DNA of 64,000 nt from Lactiplantibacillus herbarum (GTDB lineage Bacteria; Bacillota; Bacilli; Lactobacillales; Lactobacillaceae). The translations under genes were made by a program, and so were the position numbers. Positions 27,829-36,376 of the stretch are shown piece after piece (position 1 is the stretch's first letter; the number at the start of each line of letters is the position of its first letter). The stretch spans positions 129,342 to 193,341 of the forward strand of contig NZ_LFEE01000018.1 of assembly GCF_001039045.1 (NCBI RefSeq), written 5' to 3'. The notes under the pieces were generated by a model. That model was not told the DNA's origin. It worked only from the letters and a program-made list of their open reading frames with translations, and searched no databases.

Positions 27829-29070
27829 ATGATGACACAGCAGCGAGTAGTCATTACTGGAATGGGAGCTGTAACCCCATTAGGTAATACTGTAAATGAA
27901 TTTTTAGATGGGATTTTTGATAGTCGGGTTGGACTGGGACCAATTACTAAGTTTGATGCTAGCCAGACTGGTATTAGTGTTGCGGGTGAAGTTAAAGACT
28001 TACAACCCGAATTACGGCTATCAAAGAAGTTAGCTAAGCGGCTAGATTTATTTTCGGTCTATGGGATGTATAGTGCCGCTGAAGCGATGGAACAAGCCGG
28101 TTTAACAGCGGCAGGTGCAATAGACCCAGAACGTTTGGCCGTGATTTATGGTTCAGGAATCGGTGGTTTAACGACGATTGAAGCGCAAGTCATCAAGATG
28201 CACACGAAGGGGCCTAAACGAGTATCCCCACTGTTCGTACCGAATTCAATCGTCAACATGGTGGTTGGTAATATTGCGATGCAGTTCAATGCGCAGAATA
28301 CCAGCCAAGCGATTGTGACGGCCTGTGCTTCGGCAACCAATGCGATTGGTGATGCTTATGAATATCTGAAACAAGGCAAGGCTGATGCAGTCATTACGGG
28401 TGGTGCTGAAGCCTCAGTTAATCAGATTGGGATTGCGGGTTTTGCGGCATTGACCGCCTTATCAAAAGCAAGTGATCCAACGAAAGCTTCGTTACCATTT
28501 GATCAGGATCGCCAAGGTTTTGTGATGGGTGAAGGTGCCGGTACGTTAGTCTTAGAGACCTTGGAACATGCCCAAGCACGTGATGCTAATATTCTAGGCG
28601 AAATCGTGGGCTATGGCACGACTAGTGATGCCTATCATATGACGGCGCCACGACCAGATGGTGCTGGTGCCAAACGGGCGATGCAACAAGCCATTGACGA
28701 AGCTGGTATCACACCGAGTGATGTTGATTACATCAATGCCCATGGGACGGCAACGGCTGCCAATGATTCGGCGGAAGCACAAGCAATCGATGATTTGTTT
28801 GATTGCCATACGCAAGTTAGCAGTACTAAAGGAATGACGGGACACCTCTTGGGTGCAGCGGGTGCCATTGAGGCGATTGCCACAATCGGTGCACTACAGC
28901 GCAATCAGTTGCCAGTCAATGTTGGTTGTATACAGCAAGATCAAGCATGCCCAGTCAATTTAGTAAATAAGGCAACGGCTAAAACGGCAGCGACGTACGC
29001 ATTGAGTAATTCCTTTGGTTTTGGTGGTCACAATGCGGTTATCGCATTTAAAAAGTGGGTGAACGAATGA
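27829..29070 (+). CDS. fabF: 3-oxoacyl-ACP synthase II FabF
   Basis: This 413-residue elongating condensing enzyme has the Cys-His-His triad: Cys in TACASATNAIGDA (about 164), His in NAHGTATAANDSAE (about 304) and His in KGMTGHLLGAAG (about 341). It begins RVVITGMGAVTPLG. Two ATGs (27829, 27832) follow GAGGAGG; either may be used. The stop overlaps the accB start (ATGA at 29067). Confidence 0.96.
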   Translation: MMTQQRVVITGMGAVTPLGNTVNEFLDGIFDSRVGLGPITKFDASQTGISVAGEVKDLQPELRLSKKLAKRLDLFSVYGMYSAAEAMEQAGLTAAGAIDPERLAVIYGSGIGGLTTIEAQVIKMHTKGPKRVSPLFVPNSIVNMVVGNIAMQFNAQNTSQAIVTACASATNAIGDAYEYLKQGKADAVITGGAEASVNQIGIAGFAALTALSKASDPTKASLPFDQDRQGFVMGEGAGTLVLETLEHAQARDANILGEIVGYGTTSDAYHMTAPRPDGAGAKRAMQQAIDEAGITPSDVDYINAHGTATAANDSAEAQAIDDLFDCHTQVSSTKGMTGHLLGAAGAIEAIATIGALQRNQLPVNVGCIQQDQACPVNLVNKATAKTAATYALSNSFGFGGHNAVIAFKKWVNE

Positions 29071-29519
29071 GTATGACGGATTCTGAAATGATGGCAGCGC
29101 TGATTGATCGTTTTGACGCCTCTACAGCACAAGTATTAGACGTCAAAACGGCAGCATTTGACTTACATTTAAATAAACAGTCGACAAGCACTACCGAAGT
29201 GCAACCAGGTATAACTAAGATGCCGACTGCGCAATTAGCAACAACTGAATCTTCGGTGAAGTCAGATACGCAGCAAATCGTGAAGGCACCCTTAGTCGGT
29301 GTCGCCTACTTGGCAGCTGATCCAAAACAGGCTCCTTATGTTCAAGTTGGTGATCAGGTGAAAGCCGGTGACACGCTCTGTGTGATTGAAGCGATGAAGA
29401 TGATCAACGAAGTACCTAGCCCAGTCAGTGGAATTGTTAAAAAGATTACAGTGACGAATGGCAGCATGATTGAATTTGATGAACCTTTAATGACGATTGA
29501 AATGGTGGCGGATGAATGA
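29067..29519 (+). CDS. accB: Biotin carboxyl carrier protein of acetyl-CoA carboxylase
   Basis: This protein of about 150 residues carries biotin between the two half-reactions of acetyl-CoA carboxylase. The biotinylated lysine is in CVIEAMKMINEV near the C-terminus. The middle is a Thr/Ser/Gln-rich flexible linker. ATG 29067 overlaps the fabF stop; ATG 29073 is a possible alternative. It overlaps fabZ2 by four bases. The other subunits (accC, accD, accA) follow. Confidence 0.94.
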   Translation: MSMTDSEMMAALIDRFDASTAQVLDVKTAAFDLHLNKQSTSTTEVQPGITKMPTAQLATTESSVKSDTQQIVKAPLVGVAYLAADPKQAPYVQVGDQVKAGDTLCVIEAMKMINEVPSPVSGIVKKITVTNGSMIEFDEPLMTIEMVADE

Positions 29520-29929
29520 AAGCTAGTGCGATAATTCCCCAACGCTATCCATTACAATTACTGGATCGAATTATTGAGGTGGAGCCAGGTGTTCAGGCAG
29601 TCGCAGAAAAGTTAACGACGATCAATGAGTGGTTTTTCAAAAGTGCCACGATGACGGGGCAAGTGTTGTTACGACCTGTATTATTGGAAATTTTAGCTCA
29701 GACGGGTGTTGTCGCGCTCTTGTCATTGCCAGAACATCACGATCAAAATGTCTTCTTCGGTGGCATTAAACAAGCCGACTTTTATACGGATGTGCGTCCC
29801 GGTGATCAGTTAACAGCAACGGTCACCTTAACGAAATTAAAGCATCAAATCGGTCGCGGTCATGGGGTGATTGAATGTGATGGCAAAATGATTGCCAGCG
29901 CCGATTTGACCTTTGTCATTCAGCCTTAA
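29516..29929 (+). CDS. FabZ-like hotdog protein without catalytic histidine
   Basis: This 137-residue protein aligns without gaps to FabZ: IPQRYPLQLLDRI at the start and LLEILAQTGVVALL in the middle. At the catalytic loop, where FabZ1 has GHFPGNPVMPG, this protein has SATMTGQVLLR, so the catalytic His is replaced by Ala. The catalytic Glu (LLEILAQ) is kept. It sits between accB and accC, where Firmicutes usually have the only active fabZ. The reading frame is intact and coupled (ATGA). It may be a non-catalytic partner of FabZ1 or a regulator; that is inference. Confidence 0.85.
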   Translation: MKASAIIPQRYPLQLLDRIIEVEPGVQAVAEKLTTINEWFFKSATMTGQVLLRPVLLEILAQTGVVALLSLPEHHDQNVFFGGIKQADFYTDVRPGDQLTATVTLTKLKHQIGRGHGVIECDGKMIASADLTFVIQP

Positions 29930-29944
29930 AGGAGGGTTAGTGCA

Positions 29945-31333
29945 GTGTTTAAGAAAGTATTAGTGGCTAACCGGGGTGAAATTGCGGTTCAAATCATTCG
30001 AGCCTTACACGAGATGTCGATTCAGGCAGTCGCAATCTACTCGGTGGCGGATCAAGATAGTTTATTTGTTCAACTAGCTGATGAAGCGGTCTGCATCGGG
30101 GCTGGTCCAGTAAACGAGTCATACCTCAATATGCAAGCAATAATCAGTGCGGCTAATTTAACCGGGTGCCAAGCGATTCACCCCGGTTATGGCTTTTTGT
30201 CAGAGAACGCAACGTTCGCTACGCTATGTCAGGCTTGCCAGTTAACATTTATTGGTCCTGATGCCGACGTTATTGCACAAATGGGTGATAAGGCAACGGC
30301 ACGACAGACGATGAAGCAACTAGGTGTCCCAGTTATTCCGGGTAGTATCACTATTTTGAGTACGGTGACCGATGCATTAGCGAGCGCACAACAGTTAGGT
30401 TACCCGGTTATGATTAAGGCTACGGCTGGTGGTGGCGGTAAGGGTATTCGGGTGGTAAATGATGAGCAGGCATTGGCACAGGCTTTTCAAACAGCTAAAC
30501 AGGAAGCCAAAGCCTCCTACGATGATGGTCGTTTATACTTGGAAAAAGTGATTGCACCGGCTAAGCACATTGAGGTCCAAGTAATAGCGGATACTCAGGG
30601 TCACGTGGTGTATTTACCAGAACGGGACTGTTCGCTACAACGCAACCATCAAAAAGTGATTGAAGAGAGTCCGTGTGCGCTATTAACACCTACTGAACGC
30701 CAACAATTGGGTGAATTGGTAGCAGCTGAAACTAAAAAATTGCATTATACAAATACCGGAACGTTTGAATTCTTAATGGATCAACAACATCAATTTTACT
30801 TTTTAGAAATGAATACGCGGCTACAAGTTGAGCATACCGTCACGGAAATGGTAACAGGTCTTGAGTTAATTAAGGCCCAGGTATTAGTGGCTGCAAAAAT
30901 GCCCTTGCCGTTCAGCCAAGATGAGGTTCAAGTTAATGGCGTTGCAATTGAGTGTCGCTTGAATGCGGAAGATCCATACCATGATTTTCGACCACAGCCT
31001 GGTCAGATTAAGTCGTTGATCTATCCGATGGGAACACTAGGTGTACGGATTGATGCGGGCGTCGTTGCGGGAAGCACGATTGCGCCGTTCTATGATTCCA
31101 TGATTGCCAAGGTCATTGTTCATGGCAAGGACCGCAAAACGGCCATCGCTAAAATGCGGCGCTGTTTGGATGAGCTGGTCCTCACCGGTGTTCAAACGAA
31201 TCGGGAATTTTTATCAGGATTATTAACCAGCGAGGTAGTAAAACAAGCAACCTATACGACGGAATATATTCAGCAAGACTTTTTGAAGGAGTGGTTAACA
31301 GATGCCTCAACGCAAATTTCAAGCGCCAACTGA
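29945..31333 (+). CDS. accC: Biotin carboxylase subunit of acetyl-CoA carboxylase
   Basis: This 462-residue ATP-grasp enzyme carboxylates biotin on AccB. It begins FKKVLVANRGEIAVQIIRA. The ATP-binding loop KATAGGGGKGIR is near 157-168, and EMNTRLQVEHTVTE is the metal and bicarbonate region. GTG 29945 follows AGGAGGG. The last 32 bases overlap accD, a larger overlap than its neighbours. Confidence 0.96.
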   Translation: MFKKVLVANRGEIAVQIIRALHEMSIQAVAIYSVADQDSLFVQLADEAVCIGAGPVNESYLNMQAIISAANLTGCQAIHPGYGFLSENATFATLCQACQLTFIGPDADVIAQMGDKATARQTMKQLGVPVIPGSITILSTVTDALASAQQLGYPVMIKATAGGGGKGIRVVNDEQALAQAFQTAKQEAKASYDDGRLYLEKVIAPAKHIEVQVIADTQGHVVYLPERDCSLQRNHQKVIEESPCALLTPTERQQLGELVAAETKKLHYTNTGTFEFLMDQQHQFYFLEMNTRLQVEHTVTEMVTGLELIKAQVLVAAKMPLPFSQDEVQVNGVAIECRLNAEDPYHDFRPQPGQIKSLIYPMGTLGVRIDAGVVAGSTIAPFYDSMIAKVIVHGKDRKTAIAKMRRCLDELVLTGVQTNREFLSGLLTSEVVKQATYTTEYIQQDFLKEWLTDASTQISSAN

Positions 31334-32144
31334 GTATCAGTTAGCGGCTCGTAAGGATCAGATTCCCGATGAATTATTGACACGCTGTCCAGTTTGTCAA
31401 CAAGATTGCTATACCCAAGATCTAACAGAATTAATGATCTGTCCTAACTGTGATTATGGTTTTCGCTTGCCAGCTTGGCAGCGAATTCGGCAACTGACAA
31501 CGACTTTTGAGGAACTTGATGCTGTCGTAACTGTCCCTGAGCGATTCGCGGATACTGCTTATCGAGAGAAGATTAAGCGGGCAAAAGCTACCACCGGATT
31601 GAATGAGAGTGTCGTGACTGGCTTAGCAACGTTGACTGGCCAGTCGTTTGGTCTTGGTGTGATGGATGCTCATTTTATGATGGGCAGTTTGGGTAGTGCT
31701 ACGGGAGAAAAAATTACCCGCTTATTTGAAACTTGTACGGCTAAACGATTGCCCGTCGTAATGGTCACCGCATCTGGTGGAGCGCGTATGCAGGAAGGTG
31801 CCGCTGCTTTGATGCAGATGGCAAAGATTTCTTCCGCAGTAGTGCAACACCGTGATGCGGGATTATTGTATGTGACAATTTTAACTGATCCAACAACTGG
31901 TGGGGTTACAGCAAGTTTTGCGATGCAAGGTGACGTGGTATTGAGTGAACCCCACGCCTTGATTGGTTTTGCCGGTCGCCGAGTGATTGAACAGACCATC
32001 CAGCAAACGCCACCGGCTGATTTCCAACGTGCGGAAACGCTATTGGAAAATGGTTGGCTAGACCAAATTGTTACGCGGCCACAATTGCGACTAACGTTAG
32101 CGCGCTTGCTGAAATTAACATCGGGAGGGCCATCACATGAATAA
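31302..32144 (+). CDS. accD: Acetyl-CoA carboxylase carboxyltransferase beta subunit
   Basis: This 280-residue subunit transfers the carboxyl group from biotin to acetyl-CoA together with AccA. The N-terminal zinc ribbon is CPVCQQDC ... CPNC (about 30-50). The crotonase-fold part has VVMVTASGGARMQEG and DPTTGGVTASFAMQGD. ATG 31302 follows AAGGAG. It overlaps accC at its start and accA at its end (ATGA). Confidence 0.95.
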   Translation: MPQRKFQAPTEYQLAARKDQIPDELLTRCPVCQQDCYTQDLTELMICPNCDYGFRLPAWQRIRQLTTTFEELDAVVTVPERFADTAYREKIKRAKATTGLNESVVTGLATLTGQSFGLGVMDAHFMMGSLGSATGEKITRLFETCTAKRLPVVMVTASGGARMQEGAAALMQMAKISSAVVQHRDAGLLYVTILTDPTTGGVTASFAMQGDVVLSEPHALIGFAGRRVIEQTIQQTPPADFQRAETLLENGWLDQIVTRPQLRLTLARLLKLTSGGPSHE

Positions 32145-32907
32145 AGCAACGGCGTACCAACAAGTTCAAGCGGCACGATCTGCCAACAAGATTAGTATTC
32201 AAGAACTGATCGACGGTTTGACTGAAGACTTCTTTGAGTTGCATGGTGACCGTCAACGGGATGATGATCCAGCAGTAATTGCGGGCTTAGCCACGATTGA
32301 GTCCCGACCGATTACGATTGTTGGGATTCAAAAGGGACAGGATATTGCGGCGAATCAAGCTCGTCATTTTGGATGTGCAACGCCTAGTGGTTATCGCAAG
32401 GCGTTACGAGTGATGCGTCAAGCAGAGCAACTGCACCAACCGGTTTTAGCTTTGATTAACACACCGGGCGCTTATCCGGGTGTTGAGGCAGAATATCAGG
32501 GTCAAGGCAGGGCCATTGCGGATTGTTTGCTAGCGGGCCAAAAACTCAAAGTTCCATTCTTAAGCATCATTGTTGGCGAAGGTGGCAGTGGCGGTGCATT
32601 AGCGCTCGCGTGTGGTGATCAGGTCTGGATGTTTGCTAACAGCACGTATTCAGTCCTATCACCGGAAGGTTACGCCACGATTCTATGGAAGGACTCGCAA
32701 CGTGCAGCTGAAGCGGCTGAGCAAATGCGTTTAACGCCGAAAGAATTACTTGCAGATGGCATGATTGAGAGAATTGTACCAGAGGTGACAACGGCTGCAG
32801 ACTGTGGTGAGTTAAAAGGTGCAGTGGCCGCGACTTTAAAGATGTTAGCTGCTCAACCAGTGGCTACGTTAATAAAAGCTCGGCAAGCGCGTTACCGGAA
32901 ATTTTAG
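32137..32907 (+). CDS. accA: Acetyl-CoA carboxylase carboxyltransferase alpha subunit
   Basis: This 256-residue subunit pairs with AccD. Family sequence includes DFFELHGDRQ, FGCATPSGYRKALR, NTPGAYPGVEAE and VGEGGSGGALAL. It is short compared with E. coli AccA (about 319), as is usual for lactobacilli. ATG 32137 overlaps the accD stop, and GGGAGGG precedes it. fabI follows. Confidence 0.95.
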   Translation: MNKATAYQQVQAARSANKISIQELIDGLTEDFFELHGDRQRDDDPAVIAGLATIESRPITIVGIQKGQDIAANQARHFGCATPSGYRKALRVMRQAEQLHQPVLALINTPGAYPGVEAEYQGQGRAIADCLLAGQKLKVPFLSIIVGEGGSGGALALACGDQVWMFANSTYSVLSPEGYATILWKDSQRAAEAAEQMRLTPKELLADGMIERIVPEVTTAADCGELKGAVAATLKMLAAQPVATLIKARQARYRKF

Positions 32908-32926
32908 AGAAGTGAGGAAGATGAAG

Positions 32927-33685
32927 ATGGATGGAATACTGACAGGAAAAACGGTTGTCGTAATGGGCGTGGCTAATCCGCGTAGTATTGCGTGGGGGTG
33001 TACGGAGGCACTGTTGGCTCAGGGTGCACAAGTGATACTGACTTATCAAAGTGAGCGCCTCAAGCAGAGCTTGCAGCGTTTTGTTCCAGAGCCTGTACCG
33101 CTGATTGAATGTGACGTGGTGGATGATGACAATGTTGATCGAGCATTTGCAACGATTAAGCGCGATTACGGTCAAATTGACGGGGTGATTCACGCCATCG
33201 CTTACGCTGACAAGGAGACGCTAGCTGGCGATTTTATTGATACGACTAAGATTGGTTATGATCTAGCGCAAAATATCAGTGCCTATTCGCTGATTGCGAT
33301 TGCCCGGGCTGCTCGACCGATGATGAAACCCGGTGCTAGTTTAGTCACATTAACTTATTTTGGTTCAGAACGTGCGGTGCCAAATTACAATATGATGGGT
33401 GTTGCCAAAGCTGCCTTGGAAGCCAATGTGCGTTACTTAGCACGTGACTTAGGACCTGATCAGATTCGCGTCAATGCGATTTCAGCCGGTGCAGTAAAGA
33501 CCTTGGCAGTAACTGGGGTTCATGAGCATCAGCAGTTATTGAAGTTATCGCGTAGTATGACGGTCGATGGCGTTGCTGTTAAGACTCGTGAAATCGGTAA
33601 TGTTGCAGCCTTTTTACTCAGTGATTTGGCGACTGGGATGACCGGTGATGTCATCTACGTTGATAAGGGTGTTCATTTAAGTTAA
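32927..33685 (+). CDS. fabI: Enoyl-ACP reductase FabI
   Basis: This enzyme of about 252 residues reduces enoyl-ACP, the last step of each elongation cycle, and is the triclosan target class. It shows GVANPRSIAWG near the N-terminus and the Tyr-x6-Lys catalytic pattern in YNMMGVAKA, both typical of FabI and unlike FabK or FabL. The start could be ATG 32921 or 32927; spacing from AGTGAGG favours 32927. Its stop overlaps the next gene (TAATG). Confidence 0.94.
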   Translation: MDGILTGKTVVVMGVANPRSIAWGCTEALLAQGAQVILTYQSERLKQSLQRFVPEPVPLIECDVVDDDNVDRAFATIKRDYGQIDGVIHAIAYADKETLAGDFIDTTKIGYDLAQNISAYSLIAIARAARPMMKPGASLVTLTYFGSERAVPNYNMMGVAKAALEANVRYLARDLGPDQIRVNAISAGAVKTLAVTGVHEHQQLLKLSRSMTVDGVAVKTREIGNVAAFLLSDLATGMTGDVIYVDKGVHLS

Positions 33686-34242
33686 TGACGATACAGTTGA
33701 AATGGCACTTATTGCAATTACCAACTAATATCTCGAAAGCGACTGTTAAAAGGATGCAGCGTACGCTTGGTCAGCAACTCGTCCAGCAGTTACAACCAGG
33801 ATCGTTGGCGTATCACCGGCTAGGCCAGCCCTATTTTGCAGAGCAACCGGAGTTAGGGGTGAGTATCAGTCACACGGAACAATTAGTCGTAGCGGTGGTT
33901 GCACCGCATGCAGTTGGGATTGATATCGAGTTTGTGCGACCGCTAGTCTTGGCCAAAATCAGGCGAGCTTTTACTGATGATGAGTGGGCCTATCTACAAA
34001 CGTTGACAGGCAATGAGCAGTTAAATTGTGTGTGGCGGTTATGGACGATTAAAGAAGCGGTACTTAAACTAATGGGCTGCGGGTTAACGCGGTCACCGCG
34101 CAAAGTTGCAGTGCAAGTTCCTCAGTTTGAACGAGCTAATTATAAAAGTTTTGTGTACCAATTGACTTCGCTGCAGTTGCCAGACAGGTATATTGGAACA
34201 TTAGTACAACTAAAGCAAAAGTGCCATGGTTATGACGACTAA
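33685..34242 (+). CDS. Sfp-type 4'-phosphopantetheinyl transferase
   Basis: This 185-residue enzyme should attach phosphopantetheine to a carrier protein. It has the Sfp/Gsp patterns SISHTEQLVV, VGIDIEFVRP (metal-binding Asp-x-Glu) and WRLWTIKEAVLKLMG (W-x3-KEA core). It is the last gene of the fab operon, coupled to fabI by a one-base overlap, so the operon's own ACP is the obvious substrate. Whether the strain also has AcpS elsewhere cannot be seen. Confidence 0.88.
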   Translation: MTIQLKWHLLQLPTNISKATVKRMQRTLGQQLVQQLQPGSLAYHRLGQPYFAEQPELGVSISHTEQLVVAVVAPHAVGIDIEFVRPLVLAKIRRAFTDDEWAYLQTLTGNEQLNCVWRLWTIKEAVLKLMGCGLTRSPRKVAVQVPQFERANYKSFVYQLTSLQLPDRYIGTLVQLKQKCHGYDD

Positions 34243-34265
34243 ACGTCAACATAACCATGGCACTT
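34219..34265. terminator. Terminator at the end of the fab operon
   Basis: A perfect 16-bp inverted repeat (34219-34234 with 34250-34265) spans the stop codon of the transferase gene. The T tract after it is weak (TTGTTGG). It may serve both strands, since the MerR gene ends just downstream. Confidence 0.65.
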
Positions 34266-34337
34266 GTTGGTGAAAATAATAATTGTTAATATCAATACCC
34301 TGAAAATATGGTAATCATGAACAGATGACATGGTGCC

Positions 34338-34709
34338 TTAGTTGTTGTTGTGATTAGCCATCTTATCTTGATAAAACGCCATTTTTTTATGTAAAAAGGC
34401 TAAATCTTGTTGAATGCCCAAAGCTTGCTCATTAAGCCGCTCTTCTTGTATTAACAATAGTTGAAATCGTTCTGACATCGTTTGGTCACCCTGATAACGC
34501 AAGGCCGCGTATTTATTGATCTCGTGAATGGGCATACCAGTTTGTTTGAGTCGCTTGATGAATTTGAGCCATTTAACATCATTATCCGTATAGACGCGAC
34601 GGTTACTAGCGTTGCGTTGAGGTTTTAAAAAGCCGACTTTTTCATAGTAACGTAAAGTATCAATTGAAAAGCCACTGACACGTGCAAATTCACCGATAAA
34701 ATAAGTCAT
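34338..34709 (-). CDS. MerR family transcriptional regulator
   Basis: This 123-residue regulator has the N-terminal MerR helix-turn-helix (IGEFARVSGFSIDTLRYYEK, about 4-23) and wing (GFLKPQRNASNRRVY). A dimerization helix follows. No cysteine cluster is present, so it is not a mercury- or copper-type sensor. ATG 34709 follows GGAGGCAATC; a longer start at 34724 would use up that site. It diverges from the carboxymuconolactone-decarboxylase-family gene, whose promoter has the 19-bp spacer typical of MerR targets. Confidence 0.9.
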   Translation of the reverse strand: MTYFIGEFARVSGFSIDTLRYYEKVGFLKPQRNASNRRVYTDNDVKWLKFIKRLKQTGMPIHEINKYAALRYQGDQTMSERFQLLLIQEERLNEQALGIQQDLAFLHKKMAFYQDKMANHNNN

Positions 34710-34757
34710 GATGATTGCCTCCATTAATTAGTTGACTAAGAAAACTGCTGAAAGTTC

Positions 34758-34788
34758 TTGATGTGGTGTGCACTCCAGGTTCTATGCT
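34758..34788 (+). promoter_or_regulatory. MerR-type promoter and operator
   Basis: TTGATG (34758-34763) and TATGCT (34783-34788) are separated by 19 bp, longer than the standard 17. The spacer holds an imperfect palindrome GGTGTGCACTCC (34765-34776) centred on GTGCAC. Long spacers with a central dyad are the known mark of MerR-activated promoters, and a merR gene is divergent. Confidence 0.75.
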
Positions 34789-34820
34789 TGAGCCATCTTA
34801 AGAAATGGAGTGTGATTGAA

Positions 34821-35219
34821 ATGGAAAAGAATCAGCGGTTTGTAGATGGACAGAAGTTATTGGCACAAGTAGATGCGGAAGCAGCCGACAATGTGATGGA
34901 TTCACTGAAAGTTGTTGCGCCCGATGTCAGTCGGTATATTCTAGAATTTGCGTTTGGTGATATTTATGCCCGTCCAGGCTTGTCTTTGCAGCAACGAGAG
35001 ATGATTACCCTTACCACACTGCTAACGCAGGGCGATACCGCCGATCAATTAGACGTGCACGTTAACGGGGCGTTAAATGTTGGCTTGAAGCCAGCAACAA
35101 TTGTAGAAACGGTTATTCAGTGTATCCCATACGTCGGTTTTCCAAAAGTCTTGAATGCGTTAACGGTCATTAAAAAGATCTTGCAGGAACGGCATTTAGT
35201 CCCGGATGAATCAAATTAA
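34821..35219 (+). CDS. Carboxymuconolactone decarboxylase family protein
   Basis: This 132-residue protein belongs to the CMD/AhpD-like family. It shows FAFGDIYARPGLSLQQREMITL and then DTADQLDVHVNGALNVGLKPATIVE, matching gamma-CMD subunits. No CxxC is present, so an AhpD-type disulfide reductase role is unlikely. ATG 34821 follows AAATGGAGTG; the in-frame ATG at 34758 would lie on the promoter -35. It is likely switched on by the divergent MerR protein. Its substrate is unknown. Confidence 0.85.
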   Translation: MEKNQRFVDGQKLLAQVDAEAADNVMDSLKVVAPDVSRYILEFAFGDIYARPGLSLQQREMITLTTLLTQGDTADQLDVHVNGALNVGLKPATIVETVIQCIPYVGFPKVLNALTVIKKILQERHLVPDESN

Positions 35220-36085
35220 GCAATTGAGGATGCTGACAAGGCTGTAATACGCCCCTGTAGAGTACGCAACATGTCGGCGTGCTCCGTGAAGCCCAGTTCG
35301 TTGAAACGCTCGATGGCTGCTTGGACATTGGCAGGTTGGCCGGTTACTTGTTTGATTAACTCTAAGTAGTAATTGCACATCATGCGATCGTAGGCTTTGC
35401 GTGGTGTTCGACTCGTCAGACGGTTCAGTTCGTGGATGTAAAAACGCGCGTCTTGGTAGTGCTGCCGTTCGAGGGCTAGTACGATGCAATTATTAAGAAA
35501 GATCGCGACGTCATTTTGATACGTATCGATCTTACTCAAGATTTTAGTCCGCTTGAGTAGAATGGTGAAGGTGGCTCGGATGTATTCACTGCTGAAAATA
35601 TACAAGCAGTTTGCAAAAATGGCCATCTCAAAATGGCCCCACTGCGTTACGTGTTCCAAATAAGTTTTAATAATTTGAATATCTTCATTAACGTCAAAGA
35701 TTGCTTTGGCGTTTTTTTGATTCAAAAAGAGTTTTAATTCAATTGATAGGCAGCAGTAATAGAAGTCCTGCGAATCTTTGTATTTGGATTGCTAGTCTAA
35801 GATACGCCGTTTAATTTCTAGGTCGCGTTGTTGAATGACATTATCATAAAAGTACTTGGTTGCCAATTCTTTTTCCGTATTAGTGCTGTCATTGAAATAG
35901 AATAAATATTCTTGAATCGAAACATTCATCCGTTCCAGGTAGGCAAACAGGATACTAGTTGTAATATCAGTCCGATTATTCTCTAAGGATGAGAGCGTTG
36001 TGCGACTGGAAATACCAGCCACCAGCTGAGCCTGAGTGAGACCACGTTCTTGTCGTAATTTTCTAATGAGTTCACCGTGAGTCAT
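35216..36085 (-). pseudogene. Rgg/GadR/MutR-type regulator interrupted by an in-frame TAG
   Basis: From ATG 36085 the frame gives an XRE-type helix-turn-helix (about 1-65), then hits TAG at 35794-35792 after 97 codons. The same frame stays open for 191 more codons to the TAA at 35218-35216, giving helical repeat-like sequence. Together they make about 289 codons, the usual Rgg length. One base change (for example from CAG or TGG) explains the break. The intact promoter is still present. The C-terminal part has its own TTG but no ribosome site. Confidence 0.85.
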
Positions 36086-36119
36086 CTAGCCACTTCCTTA
36101 TGACGATTTGCTTTACATC

Positions 36120-36148
36120 ATCATACCGAATTAGATTTTGATTGTAAA
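36120..36148 (-). promoter_or_regulatory. Promoter of the interrupted rgg gene
   Basis: On the minus strand, TTTACA (36143-36148) and TATGAT (36120-36125) are 17 bp apart, about 35 bp before the start. Confidence 0.6.
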
Positions 36149-36376
36149 ATATTGGTATTAGGTTAGTTAATGATTAAAGTAGGTCGGAGTGATGATTACC
36201 AGTTAATCGGTACCTAATGGACTAGTGCGAAAGGTGGTTAGTGAATTTCGTCAGTTGAATGACCTATTAAATAATGGAGACTGCAATACGCTGAGTGATT
36301 TTAACTGGGTTCAAATATTTGGATACTAGGCAGCGCGAGTAAAGGCATCAATAATTGATGAAGGGAAGTTTTAGCA
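36149..36376. other. Gap between rgg remnant and MFS gene
   Basis: I see no ORF, strong hairpin or clear promoter. An AAGGGAAG ribosome site for the MFS gene is at about 36361-36368. Confidence 0.4.

Noticed and set aside
35216-35725. A separate gene of 169 codons on the minus strand
   Set aside because: It starts at an in-frame TTG with no ribosome site and continues the Rgg frame directly after the TAG. It is the C-terminal part of the interrupted gene.
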